Below, in pieces: positions 13,522-25,993 of a stretch of DNA of 64,000 bases. A program made the position numbers and the translations under genes. The notes under the pieces were generated by a model that was not told the origin of the DNA, did no database searches, and worked only from the letters and a program-made list of their open reading frames with translations. The stretch comes from Ochotona curzoniae (Eukaryota; Chordata; Mammalia; Lagomorpha; Ochotonidae): contig NW_024465369.1 in NCBI RefSeq assembly GCF_017591425.1, forward strand, positions 25,419,501 to 25,483,500, written 5' to 3'. The stretch's first letter is position 1. Each line of letters opens with the position of its first letter.

Positions 13522-13898
13522 CCTATTTATTCATTTATTTATCTGAAGTCACAGCAATAAAGGAAGAGAGAGAGAAAGAGAGAGAGGGAAAGAGTCTTCT
13601 GCCTGCTGATTCAGTCCTCATGTGGCCACAATGGATAAGGCTAGGCTAAGACAAAGCCAATAATCTGGATCTCCGGCCATGTCTCCCGCATGTGTAGCAA
13701 GGGCCCAAGGACCTGGGCCATTCTCCAGCTGCCTTCCCTATCCTATTTTCAAGGAACTGTATTTGAAATGTAGTGACTAGAATTTGAACCAACACTATAA
13801 TACGAGATGCTGGTGATACAAAAATAAAAATAAAAATAATAAAAACAAGAACAACAACAAAAACCTGCTTAATCTGCTCTACCACAATGCTGGCACTA
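13522..13898 (-). repeat. C-type SINE interrupted by an A-rich insertion
   Basis: The reversed tail TTATTCATTTATTTATCTG is followed by a GA tract and AAGGGCCCAAGGACCTGGGCC. The head is split near 13815 by (AAAAT)n and CAA-rich sequence, then resumes as CTACCACAATGCTGGCAC. Confidence 0.65.
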
Positions 13899-16111
13899 TG
13901 CTTTTTATATTCTCAAACATCGTGTGTCTTTATGACTATTAATATCTATTCTAAATTTGAACATTTGGCACCAAATGAATATCAGAGTTTTTCTTAGAAT
14001 ATTCTCAAAACAATACAAAAAGTTGTCTTAGTTGTACATGTTTTATTTGCAAAAATTAAGTTTGCTCTCCCATAGAGTTCATTTTCTGTCCTATTGAAAA
14101 GAAAGTAGAAACTTCATTTCCAATTAAATACAATGTTTGACTCCCTGGCTTTAATTAGGAAAACTCCTAGTAGCAAATCTGTATGTCTTGTGGCATTTAT
14201 ATCAAAGAGAAGAGGGTTGGTTCTAGGAGGAATCAAGGTAAAAAGCTGCTGAGTTTCTGGGAATATAGAAGTTTTATTAGAAAACAGAGAATGCAGAAAT
14301 TTAAACAGCCTTGCTTCCAAACTGAAATGCTAGTTGGAACATACATTGAATGCAAAAGCATGAATTAGGGTTCTAATCTTGAGTGTACAGGAAACTGGAA
14401 GACAAAAATTTACTTAATTCAAAATTCACTACTAAAATAAACTGATGACAAGAAACAAAGAAAAAAAATATCAGTTTTGATGAAAAAAAGTAGAACATAA
14501 GTAGCATTAGTGCCAGAAATGTGTTCAGGGTGTCTAATGTAAATAAATCATGGCTTTGAATAGTCAGATACCTATACCCACCCACACACATGATGTAAAG
14601 AGGAAGTCTATAAATAAATCCATTTAAAATGAGGGAGAATCAGGGTAGTGTGATGTTTACATTGCTGTGTTTGCTTGGCACCCATTAGTGAGGAGCATAA
14701 TCTTCAAAGCCATTTGAATGAGAACATTAAAGCACTTTGATTTTTTTCTGTAAAGGGCATGCCCTACAAAAACACTGCAGCGATGGCATGAGAGACTGCA
14801 ACTGCTACAATAAACTTTCACACAGCCATGTATAGTGCAGTGGAGATTTCCGTGGCCATTGGAGTACAACTAGGAACTCGGGAATCTGTGTCTGCTGAGT
14901 CTCTTGAATTTCAACCAGCAAAATTACGATAGAGATTTGTGGATGCTTTAGGATAAGACAAAGCTGCCTCGCCCACCTTTCCTCTGTGGATTTCCTGCTG
15001 TTCTACCTTAGTGCTTCTAAGGGAGGAGTTTTGTTTAAAATACTTGATAGGTTTGAGAGAGTCTCTGTGAGGAATATATTCACAATCTTAAATAACTGTT
15101 CAGAAGTATATTTCTTCTCATTATAGACACCTACATATAAAATATATTGATGGCTTCTCTTTTTATAGTACTCAGTAGTCCTTTAATCACACTCAAGTAA
15201 CATGAGAAATAAAAACAATGAGTGTCCTTTGGAAAGTAACTCTTTTCTCTAGTTAAACTTACATGGAGCTCTGCACTTGTACTGTATGTACATTTACTAG
15301 AATTATATAAAGTTCTTTGTGCACCAAGTCACTCATTAATTTTGGGGGTAAGGAAACACAATAGAAAACAGAAATCTCTATTGGAAACAATATTAGCTGG
15401 TGGGCTCTGTGACAGTGGAAAAAACCCAAAAGGACATGAGAGGTAATACAGTAATAAGTTTGGGGAATAATTCAAACATTGCAGGTAGGAAAGTTTAAGG
15501 ACAGGAAATTAGATATTTCTGACACAAGCCGATGAATAATGATACAAATACGAGTATAATTTCCAAATAAGTTTATCAGGGGTATGCACTGAACTGAAAA
15601 CTGCCAATCAACCAAAGAATAGCAAAAAAGGTATTTCTATTTCATTCTCCTTTCAGATGTTTACCCAGTTCAGTCCATCTTACTGAGCTATATTTCCATA
15701 ACCAGAAAATTAAAGTTGGAATTCTATTAATGGTATAAGCATTTAGCAGCTTACTTCTTCATTTCAATAGGGACCAAAAGCTAGACTTGGTGACAGACTG
15801 CTTTGCAGTCTTTTTAATCGCCATATTGATAAGGAACCCATATGAACAGCAAAGAGATGAACCTAGCAATGTGGAAAATCACACGAACATTATGGACTGT
15901 CTCATTAAACTCCTTCACTTTTGTCTGTCATCAAGGCAATAGTCATTAGTATCACCAATCTCACATCACTGGGTCAAGGGGGTAGGGACAGAAAGTTCTC
16001 GAACAGAAGTTGAGCTTTATCTACATGTCTTCTCAGCAAAAAGAGCAAGATTTTTAATTCTCTTCTCCATTATCTTGCATTTCATCTCTGACTTTCTACT
16101 CAAGTGATTCT

Positions 16112-16803
16112 AAAGAAGTAGGTCTGAAAGTTTAGAATCAGACAGGAAACGGTCAGTGTGGATTCACTTATACCTCAGCAGGTGGGACACAAAGACTAGT
16201 TACTCCTCACTAGGGTATTGAAGATTTCTCTGCATACCCCTCCTAAAACTGTTCTGCACCTAAACTGTTGACACATGTCCTGTTAGAGTTATAAGACAGT
16301 TTAGACTACCCAAAAAACAGCCAGGTTCAGTAAAATCATGCTTCAATGCTATAAACTGCTAAAAACTAAAATGAAAGCAGACACGAGATAGCTGAATAGT
16401 AATCTATGTCAATGAAGAAGTCACAGGATGTGGTTAAGAACTTGCATTTTTTTTTAACATATTGGTTACTCAATATCATGACAATTAATTCCATAATGTT
16501 GTGAATTGTTGCTGATGTTATGTCGGGGCTTTTAATTGATTGGGATGATACTCTGCCGGCTCTACCTTCAGACCAGAGATTATGGTCTCCCTAAGAGACC
16601 GTTGAACTTATCTGGACAATATGATGCTGCATTTTATGCTTGATATATGCTTTCAATGAAAGAATCTCAACTGAATTTGAACTGTGGCATTGCAACAAGG
16701 TGGAGGAATCCACCATGGTGGGAGGGGTTGGAGGAATCCCAGTGCCTATAAAACTGTGTCACATAATGCAATGTAATTAATAATAAAAAAGAAGTAGGTT
16801 TGA
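16112..16803 (+). mobile_element. 5'-truncated lagomorph L1 3' end with target-site duplication
   Basis: The insert (about 16128-16787) is the 3' UTR of a lagomorph-type L1. It contains GGTGGAGGAATCCACCATGG and GGGAGGGGTTGGAGGAATCC, and ends ATAATGCAATGTAATTAATA with a short A tail. It is flanked by a 16-bp direct repeat AAAGAAGTAGGTYTGA at 16112-16127 and 16788-16803, with one mismatch. No coding part remains. Confidence 0.85.
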
Positions 16804-17009
16804 TAACACAATTGATATTATTTAAGGGAAGTAAAAAAAATTTTCCTTAGCTCCTTCAAGCTATAGTCTATGTTTGGTACACGATTAAACAACAACAAAG
16901 TGGCCTTCACTGAAACAAGGAAGAAAATATGTTCCTATTATGTATTCAAACACTTTCTAGCCAGTTGCTGCATTTATATCCTTATCTTTTTTTTTTTTTA
17001 AGAGTGTTA

Positions 17010-17365
17010 AAATGTCAAGGCTTGCTTTGTGGCACAGCAAGTTAAGCCTCAGTGACACCTACATCTCACATAGGCCCTGTTTCAAGTCTTGGCTGCTGCA
17101 CTTCCAATCCAGCTGCCCATTAACATGCCAGGAAAATTAGCAAAAGATGGTTCAAGCACTTAGGCCCTGGCCCTTACATGGGAGATCCAGAAGAAGCTCT
17201 GAGATCCTGGCTTCAACCGGACCAAGCCCATGACTACTAATATGGGCATAATTTATAAATCAGAGCAAGTCCTGGATATTGAAGCTGCTTGGAGAATGGA
17301 AGATTCTCATTGTCTCTCTAACACTTCCTTTCAAATAAATAAATAAACCTTTGAAGGAAAGGTTT
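17010..17365 (+). repeat. Old C-type SINE
   Basis: GCTTTGTGGCACAGCAAGTTAAGCC is the head. CACTTCCAATCCAGCTGCCC and TTACATGGGAGATCCAGAAG follow. The tail is TTTCAAATAAATAAATAAACC. Confidence 0.75.
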
Positions 17366-17402
17366 TAAGGTTTCAAGCAGATTTATAAATACAATAAATT
17401 TT

Positions 17403-17755
17403 AAAAATTTCAGACTTTTTTTAAAGATTTATTTTTATTATTTTTGTTGGAAAGGCGGATATACAGAGAGGAGAGACAGAGAGGAAGATCCTCTGTCCGA
17501 TGATTCACTCCCCAAGTGAGCGCAACGGCCGATGCTATGCTGATCCGAAGCCAGGAGACTCTTCTGGGTCTCCCACGCGGGTGCAGGGTCCCAAAGCCTT
17601 GGGCCGTCCTCGACCGCTTTCCCGGGCCACAGGCAGGGAGCTGGAAGGGAAGCGGGGCTGCTGGGATAGAACTGGTGCCCATATGGGATCCCGGGCGTGC
17701 AAGGGGAGGACCTTAACCACTTGCGCCACCGTGCTGGGCCCAAAAAATTTCAGAC
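17403..17755 (-). mobile_element. Young pika-type C SINE with target-site duplication
   Basis: This is a full-length copy (about 17416-17741) with little divergence from the others: TTAAAGATTTATTTTTATTA tail, CCCAAAGCCTTGGGCCGTCC centre and GTGCTGGGCCC head. It is flanked by AAAAATTTCAGAC at 17403-17415 and 17743-17755. It lies in sense orientation to KCNH7. Confidence 0.9.
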
Positions 17756-17889
17756 ATTTTCATGTATATAATTAGTTCTTATCATTCTCTGTGAAAGCAT
17801 TTTTTTATTCTACATCAGTACATCCCAAACACCTTCATCAAGGTATTTGTAAGTCTATACAAACAAACAGATGATTAAGAACTGGTTCT

Positions 17890-18180
17890 GTCACTGGCGG
17901 CAGGCATTTGGCCTGGTGGGTAAGACACCACTTGGAACCACTGTGTATCACACTGGAGTGTTTAACTCAGGGCCTGGGTCTGCTTCGTGTGAATGTCACC
18001 CTGGCAATTGGCAGGGATGGTTCAAGCATGGGGGTCTCTGAGGCCAACGAGTGAGATGCAGATTGGGTTCTCATCTCCTGCCTTGTTTGGCCCAATCCAT
18101 CCCTAATTGTTGCTGGCATTTGGGTACTAAACAGCAGATGAAAAATATCTATCTCTGTGCCTTCCAGATAATTTGAAATT
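17890..18180 (+). repeat. Diverged C-type SINE
   Basis: CATTTGGCCTGGTGGGTAAGACACC is a clear head. GGGATGGTTCAAGCATGGG and CTATCTCTGTGCCTT follow, without a clear A tail. Confidence 0.7.
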
Positions 18181-18429
18181 TAACAACAGCAACAATTAAG
18201 TAAAAATGAGTTCTGCCATTAAAAAAAAATACCTAAGAAATCTCAGTGAAGCTAAGATTCACAGATTTCCTTAAGTCATGTCCTCTCAGAATTTCTAATA
18301 TACTAATTTGAGGAAGGGAACTACTTAACTAAGAAGACTTCCTTTTCTAGGAAAAACTGGTGACATAAGTGTTCTGGGTAACATACTTGAGATTATTCCA
18401 GCCCAGCTAAGCTCTCTTTTTATCCTTAA

Positions 18430-19700
18430 TTATTTTTATTTTTGATGATTTTTACATAGTTGACTAGTGTGATAAGGGTCAAAGGCTACAGGAAGATGGA
18501 TGAGATCACCATTTCCACATTCTCTTTTCTTCCTTCCTGTATTTGATGGAAGCAGGGAGATAAGAAAAGAAGCCACATCCAGCTTCCCAACCATCCCAGG
18601 TTCCCCAGTGTAGGGCATGCTTGGAGGGTCTTGCTCAAGAGGCTTTGATAGTTCAACAGTTCTAAATTACTGCCAATCTTGCTACTACAAGCATGATGAA
18701 ATGTCTCCAGAATCCACTGTTTGACATAATCTACCTTAGAGACTCCTTTTGCCCAGATATTCACTGCCAACACTTGGTTGGGGTAATTGATCAATTTGCT
18801 CTGTCCTCTGTCGTGGTATCAGGTATCCTCTTCATATTCCAATGTACTACCATGTCGCCCACATGCACCCGGACATACTATCTACTTCTCTCTCTAAGCC
18901 ACTGAGGACGCCCAGCTCTGACAGAGGCACTCCTTGGTCAGACAATGAAACTTGCAATTCTCTCCATGGTTGGGGTTCTGAGTCCAGCAATTCAGCTGGG
19001 GGATCCCCCAATAAACTTCATCTGAGGTGATCTCCGACATGATTCTTGTGTGTGCTTGCCTATATGGAGTCTGGTACAGTCTGTCACCCCAATCAGCTTA
19101 TACACATGCTGGTGGTTGCAATTTTGCTGGGTCATTTCTGTTTATAGCCCTGTCTTCTACACAAACCAATGGATGTTGCAGCCCAGTTTGATCCTGTCTA
19201 CCACACACTTGGCCTTCACATACACCAGTGGGAGCTGCAGCATAGTTGGAGCAACCCACAATAATCACCATCAGACCTGCCCCCTGCCCTGGTTTCCATG
19301 CCTGCCAGTATGTACAGCCAACTGGTCCAGTCCATCCCACATCCCATTCAACTCTCATACATGTCAATGGGCATTGAAGCCTAGTTCAACCCAACAACCC
19401 AACAAGCCCCATTATCCAGCCCACACACGTGCCAGCAGGTGGCATTCTCTGTCTAGCCATGCCCGCCCCATTCCTGTTTCTCATGCTCGTTGGTTGGAGT
19501 GGCAAGCCAAGAGGGATGTACCCACTGTTTCCCTACTGAACCCATTCCCACGCCAGGATCCTGCACTCTCCAGGTGGTTCTGCAGTTTAACTTGACAAAA
19601 TTTGCCCCTGTGCCACCATCTGCCAGTTGATGCAGCCCAGTCCCACTCTGGCTTATGCATACACCAGTAGGATCAGTCAATCTAGCCTCAGCCAAGCTCT
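18430..19700. repeat. Long unclassified repeat with degenerate tandem units
   Basis: The region is richer in GC than its neighbours. From about 19040 on it contains a series of roughly 55-80 bp units with a shared core such as ACACCAGTGGGAGCTGCAGC or ACCAATGGATGTTGCAGCCC, followed by CAACCCA- or GATCCTG-like blocks. I suspect the 5' part of an old lagomorph L1 or another interspersed element, but I cannot place it. The open frame at 19050-19595 follows the repeat and resembles no protein. Confidence 0.5.
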
Positions 19701-22135
19701 CTTAAAATGAGATGATTTGCACTGTAATTCAGTTTGGTAAGAGCTACACTCTGAACTCTGTAATAGCTTCCTGAAAATAAGTCTCTTTTTTCAATAGGAC
19801 TACTTAAATGGGAATAAATATGTCTTTTCAATTTTGTAAATTATTGCATTTAAACATCACTAGTACATGTAACTGTCTTATGCAACTCCTGAATAAATCT
19901 ACATAAAGAGACACAACTTATAATAGTAATTGAAGAGATTTAGAGCTTGGGTCCCACTGGATCCCTTTTGTACATTTTCATACTGAAGAATGGAAGGATT
20001 GATCATGTTTTCCAATATTGCCTGATATTAATCATATGGGAACAGAGGTTACAGACAGGATGGAGGTTGTTAAAATTTAGAATCTTCAGTCTCCTCAAAC
20101 ACTAAATTTCTGAGGTGATGGGAATGGTTGAAAGAGAAAGGGTGAGACACATGACAATTATGTTCCAGATAATTACATTGGTCAAAAATTTGAGAAACAG
20201 TGAAGATGATTTCCAAGTTTCTTTGAATTTCAAAATTTTGTTGATGAACTACTGTTTAAATGAACACTTTAGAAGTATTTGAATTTTAGGGGGATTATTA
20301 CCTAGCTGTGTGTTTTACCCCATAAATAAGATCTGTGAAATACAGAAAAATAGAGATGAAATGGAAAACATGTTATCCATGAATTCACCACCAAGATAAT
20401 CCATGATATCATTTCTTGTTTTGGATTTTTTTCTAAGTATTATTTTGGCATTGAATTTACTCTCTAATGATAGAACAGCTCACAACCACTTACCATTACA
20501 AGGTCTTAGGAATCTGGAGTATGTAAAAATATATTTTTAGTTCTAAATCTTGATATGTGATAAAAATTCTCTGTTTAAATCCCATGATCTGAAACACAAA
20601 GAATTCAGTGCTTCTACCCACTGGCATTAGACAACCCAACTAGAACAAGGTGTTCATCCCAATCAGTAAGCTATGGGGGTGACTGACCCAAGAAACTCCT
20701 TTCTGTGCCTTGTTCCTGACCTGGAGTCTGACTTTTACCGGAAGGATCACTCTGATGATGTTGGAGGGATGCTGGACCATCTTGACAACAGATATTTATA
20801 ATCTTGTATCTCTGTTGCTGTAGCAACCAGACTATTGCTATGGATTCTAAGCTAAATTAATTTTACCTGTTTTGACCACTCATATTTTGATTCGTTTCTT
20901 TAAGCATCTGTTTTCAACTGGATTTATTGGGCTGAAAAACTTTTAAAAGGAAAAACATTTTTTAAAGTTTTAATATGTAGGATGAATACACAAAACCAAA
21001 TAGGTACTTTTAAGTTGCGATTATACATAAAAGGTTTATGTGCAAGTTCTGAAGTGTATCAGTGTTTGCCAGAGTTTCACAAGGACACAAATATGTTTTT
21101 TGATCTAATTATTTTTAAAATAACTAGATTTAAAATTTAGAATACATGCCAGTAACTATAAGTGTTAATATGCACATAGCATTTAGTGAAAATAGAAAAT
21201 TTGTTTCCCAAATTATACATTTTCTTCTTCAAAATAATGAAAACTATTATCTTATATTAAATATGTATAGCATGAGGCATGCTAGCAGTAATCATTTACT
21301 ATTAACATTTACCCTGCCATTGTCTTTTCTTTTCTTTTCTTTGTTAGGTTTTAAACCATATATTATTGACCAGAGGAAATTAGAAAATACAGTCCAGAAA
21401 TTTAAATATCAAAGCATTGTATTTTAAAAAGAGGATTGATAACAAGAATCTGACAAACTTTCACAAACATTGGGCACAAAATTATTCTGATGCATGGACA
21501 TTCTTCAAAATCTCTAAGCATATTTCACCCCGTTTTCTAGTTTAAACATAATTTATAGATTAAATAAAAAATATGGAGAAATCCCTGAATTGTATAAACT
21601 ACAGCAAAAGAATGGATGCAAAATAACTCCATATTCAATTGGAAATGTTCAGAAGCAACCTTGTACTTCTGCATTAAATTTCATCGTGATATGGAATTTT
21701 GTGATTACCACTGTTTGTGGCAGCTCAAGATATTTTGTACAGTTTTGTTGAAGTTTGCATGATATTTAAACTATTGTAGACGCTAAATGAAGCATACGAA
21801 AACATGCTAATCATAATGTCTGATATCATGAATTTTGCTTATGCAAGTTTGATTAAAATCAAATAACATTTATAATTATCTGTGCCATTATTACTGAAAA
21901 CTATTACTGCATTAAAAGCACTCTGATTTTATAGTTGAAGACTTCTTCACTTTTGTCACTGAAAGAAGTTGAGGCCTCAAATTATCAGATTGTGGGAAAC
22001 TACTGAGTTTGCAAAGATATTTTTTATTATGACAGATTAGATGATAAATAATTTTAAATATTAAATAACAGAATGAAACAGTTTTCTTTAGGACCTGAAA
22101 TCTTTCCATTGTAAATCAATCTCCATTCATAAAAA

Positions 22136-22483
22136 AAATACTGTACAAGGGCCCAGCGCCATGGCCTAGTGGCTGAAGTCCTTGCCCTGAAGTCTTCCCA
22201 TATGGATGCTGGTTCTAACCCCAGCAACTCCATTTCCCATCCAGCTCCCAGCTTGTGGCCCGGGAAAGCAGTTGAGTACGGCTGAAAGCCTTGGGACCCT
22301 GCACCCACGTGGGAGACCTGGAAGAGGTTCCTGGTTCCCGGCTTCGGATCAGCTTAGTGCAGGCCATTGCAGTCACTTGGGGAGTGAATCACTGGAGGAA
22401 GATCTTCCTCTCTGTCTCTCCTCCTCTCTGTATATCTGACTTTGTAATAAAAATAAATAAATTTAAAAAAAATACTGAACAAC
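22136..22483 (+). mobile_element. C SINE with target-site duplication
   Basis: It runs from head GGGCCCAGCGCCATGGCC to tail AAAATAAATAAATTTAAAAA. The flanks AATACTGTACAA and AATACTGAACAA form a near-perfect target duplication. The centre GAAAGCCTTGGGACCCTGC is typical. Confidence 0.88.
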
Positions 22484-23034
22484 ATCTACTTGTTTTCTGT
22501 TAATACTAACTATAAATTGAAAGACATTAGATCACAATGAGCAGAGATGAACATATTTAAAATAGTCGAAGTTCAATCTTAAGTTAAACCCTAAAACTGT
22601 TGAGCACTTCTATAAGAAAGTAACATCAATATATCAGTTACATTAGTATAATCAGTAACATCAATATAATTTTGCATTTTTTTTCCAAAAAATGTCATTA
22701 TGTTACTCTAAAATTAGCCTAAGTTTAATAGAGATATAAATTTAAGTAAGAGATAATTCTGGAATTGAAGCTTTACTTTCATGAATGGCTTTAGTCACCT
22801 TTGAGTAGTTCTGGTGAAAGTCTGCCACATGTCTCCTATCACAGTCTATCTTCTCTGACTAGCTATTACTAAACGTCCAGATAATAACAATTACTTCTCC
22901 AGTCAATTATTACAGCTATGTCCAATTGTCATGATGACTGCTGAGGAGACTGAGGAGACAGAGGCATGGAATAGCTTCATCTACCAGAAAGAGAATTGTT
23001 AGGACTATCAACTAAATGAGCTGGATTTGAAGGC

Positions 23035-23220
23035 TATTTCCATTATCTGCTATGTGCTCTAGACAAGTTACTTCATCTTTGCAACCTTAACTCCTCCTCT
23101 ATGAAATGCAGATGGTAATAATAGTACCGGCTGTCATGTAGATTAAAATTGATAATCCACCAAGCCACTTATTATAGATCCTGGTACATAATAAATGTTC
23201 GATCCATGTCAGCTATTATT
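23035..23220 (+). repeat. MIR (ancient mammalian SINE)
   Basis: GACAAGTTACTTCATCTTTG, CTCCTCTATGAAATGCAGATGG, TAATAATAGTACC, CCTGGTACATAATAAATG and the final CAGCTATTATTA appear in MIR order. Confidence 0.85.
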
Positions 23221-24394
23221 AAATTGCCATAATTATACCTTCATGTCAATGATGTATTTTCATGAAATATTGGGATCTATTTTGACTCTAAAAGTCTACA
23301 AGCCTTACTGATTATATGAGTTTGGAAACATTTAGTCATTTTTCTATAACAAATTGCTTTGAAGTTAAGATTTAGGTTAATTTTCTCGATTAGTATTATT
23401 TATAAATATATAGGAAAATCACATTTGTCTTCTAACACTAAATCATTTTTTATCTTCTTCATTAGAGTTTAAAAGACAGCATTAATTCTAGGCCCCTTTA
23501 CACATGTTAATTTCAGATGATGTGGATTTCCATGGAATAAACCAAATCTGCTTCTTAATAAAGGTCATCTTGTGAAACTATCTGAGCATAATTTAACTAA
23601 CTCTAGGTTAAAACAGAGTGTAAACTAAGTTTATTTGCATGATTTATTTTGTGGTTATTACCACATAAACACCTGTAAATGCTTTTACTGTTACTATGTA
23701 GTAATTCTCCAGGTAATTTGTAATGTTTTATATGTAAGTACTAGGTCCCATTCTTCTGTATCACTAGAATCTATCCAGTCCACATGAGTGTCTGCATGTA
23801 TTATTGATGTCATTGTTATGAATTGCTACTTTAATTTTTGCAGTGGGCCATTGTTGTTTGATTATATTTCCTTGGAGATTTGCCTTTCCTACTTATTTTT
23901 TCTGGCGTTGTCAAATTGCTGTCTCTTGTATCATGAGGATAAGCACAGGGTCAGAGTGAGCCAGCCAGAGTCTCCTTTCTGTGCCTATGTGTACAGTGAG
24001 AGTGATTATGTCATTCCACAATGAGATCTTGTTTTTCTATATAGCCCAGGCAGTGAGCAGTACCCCAATTGACTCAAAGTGTTTTCTGTAAACAGAACTG
24101 GAATGCCCTGTTTGCTTGGTCCTGCTGTGATTCTTGCTCATTGGATAGTTTAAATTGCATGATGCTTAAACTGGGTGTCTGTTCCTTGCCACTACAGTTA
24201 ATTGGATCCCTTGCATTGTGCACTGGTGTAAGCTTGGTTTATTGGTTGATCCACATCATGTGACAGTGCTCTCTTAGTTGATTGGATGCTCATTGCTTAA
24301 GAACACCTGAACACAGCTAACTGAAGCTGCTCCTCTCTTCCACTTGTAGTGGAACAGGACAGTCCATTGGTCAGTGCTGGCCAGTAAATAGACT

Positions 24395-24605
24395 CCTGAA
24401 CTTCTAAGAGTCTGCCTCAGATCCTTGTGGGCATGGGAGGTGGGAACTGATTTGGTTGACTTGGAATACCATGTGGGCTTCAGACCCCAAAATGTTTAAG
24501 CCATCATCTGTTGCTTTCCATGATGTACCTTACCTGAAAACCAGAATTAGCTAGGACTCAAATCCATGCCTTCTGAGTGGATGTGTGTACCTTGGCTCCT
24601 GTCTT
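24395..24605 (-). repeat. Diverged partial C-type SINE
   Basis: TGTTTAAGCCATCATCTGTTGC, TAGCTAGGACTCAAATCCATGCC and CTTGGCTCCTGTC match the reversed SINE body and head weakly. Confidence 0.55.
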
Positions 24606-24809
24606 AAGAACTAGGTTAAATTCCTGCCTCCTCAACTTCATATGCTTATTTCTAATGCTGCATAGGGCTCAATGTTATAAATTCACCTGAACGTTTATAT
24701 TCTCCAACCACTACTCAACTCCCAATATAATGAGAGCCTTCATTGTAAACCTTATGTACTTCACTTTTACTACTAATATTCACACTGCATTATATTGTAT
24801 ATGTTTTAT

Positions 24810-24950
24810 ACTGATCTCTCTCTCTGCCACTCCTTAAAGACAGACAATAGGCCCTTTGCTTCATTATAAATTTCCTCCATGAGAACTACACATGCAAGCT
24901 GGTTGAATGAGGTATAAATGAATGAATAAATATTGTTAATGAGATCTGTG
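24810..24950 (+). repeat. Possible L2 3' end
   Basis: AAAGACAGACAATAGGCCCTTTG and the end GGTTGAATGAGGTATAAATGAATGAATAAAT resemble the terminal TGAATGAA repeats of L2. The remnant is very diverged. Confidence 0.35.
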
Positions 24951-25710
24951 AGTGACTGACAAATGATGTTACATGTAGTAAATGTGAAAACTTGAGGGTT
25001 GAGTGTGATTAAGAGAATTCACAAATATTAAACGACAGAGGAGACAAGAATTGAATCTGCTTTTCAATTCTTAAATGTAACTTCCAGACAGTTTGTAGGA
25101 AGCATGATTTCTCAATGTTTGATTTCTACCATATTTGGTTTGCTTATGGAAATTTATAGAGGCTTGTTCGTAAGGACTAAGTGGGGTATTGTAAAGAAAA
25201 TAGAGTGTTCCAATAGACATTCCAATGCCCATCCTACCATCCACCAACCGCATGCCCAGTAGCCAGTCTCAGTGTTTTTCAGCGTCTTCCTAATTTCTGG
25301 CCTTGACCTTAGCCATTCAAATGTCCATTTTTACCTCCATAATTCTCTTCCATTCACTGAGTTTTACATATTATAAGAGCAGACTGATTCTTTATAAAAT
25401 GCAATACAATTATTTAATTTTTTTTTCAATTTCATTTTGTTTACTTTGAAGATACTGATATCCTGATATCCTAATTATTATAAAAGGAAACCGTAGTACT
25501 GGATAATTTCCTCCACATGGAGAATTGCAATGATCCAAATTTACCAATGGAGGAACCATTTCAGGAATTGCTGGAAGGTGAGTTATGCTGTAGTAACTAT
25601 GTTTCAATATTCTTTTAGTGCATTTTAAATGTCTTTTTGCATGCATTTTACTTCTCTAATGGGGAAATTCTATACGGCAGGAGGACTTATCCACAAAATG
25701 TGGGACATAT

Positions 25711-25993
25711 GAGATCCTGGCACAGTAGCCTAGTGACTGAAGTTCTTGCCTTGCCCACATGGGCACCAGATCTAATTCTAGCAGCCACGCTTCCCTTCCA
25801 GTTCCCTGCATGTGGCCTGAGAAAGCAGTCAAGGATGGCCCAAAGCCATGGGACCCTGGCTTCGGATCAGTGCAGCTCTGGCTCTTGTGGCCACTTGGGG
25901 ATTGAATCAACGGATGAAAGATTTTCCTCTCTGTATCTCATACTCTCTGTATATTTGACTTTGCAATTAAAATAAAATAAATCTTAAAAAAAA
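25711..25993 (+). mobile_element. C SINE, internally shortened
   Basis: Head TGGCACAGTAGCCTAGTGAC, centre GGCCCAAAGCCATGGGACC and tail AAAATAAAATAAATCTTAAAA are clear. AAATGTGGGAC before the head and after the tail is the likely target duplication. The stretch between GGGACC and CTTCGGATC is deleted. Confidence 0.82.

Noticed and set aside
19050..19595. 181-codon open frame on the plus strand
   Set aside because: It follows degenerate tandem repeat units, is rich in Pro/Ser/Trp with no domain, and has an equally open antisense frame at 19098-19367.
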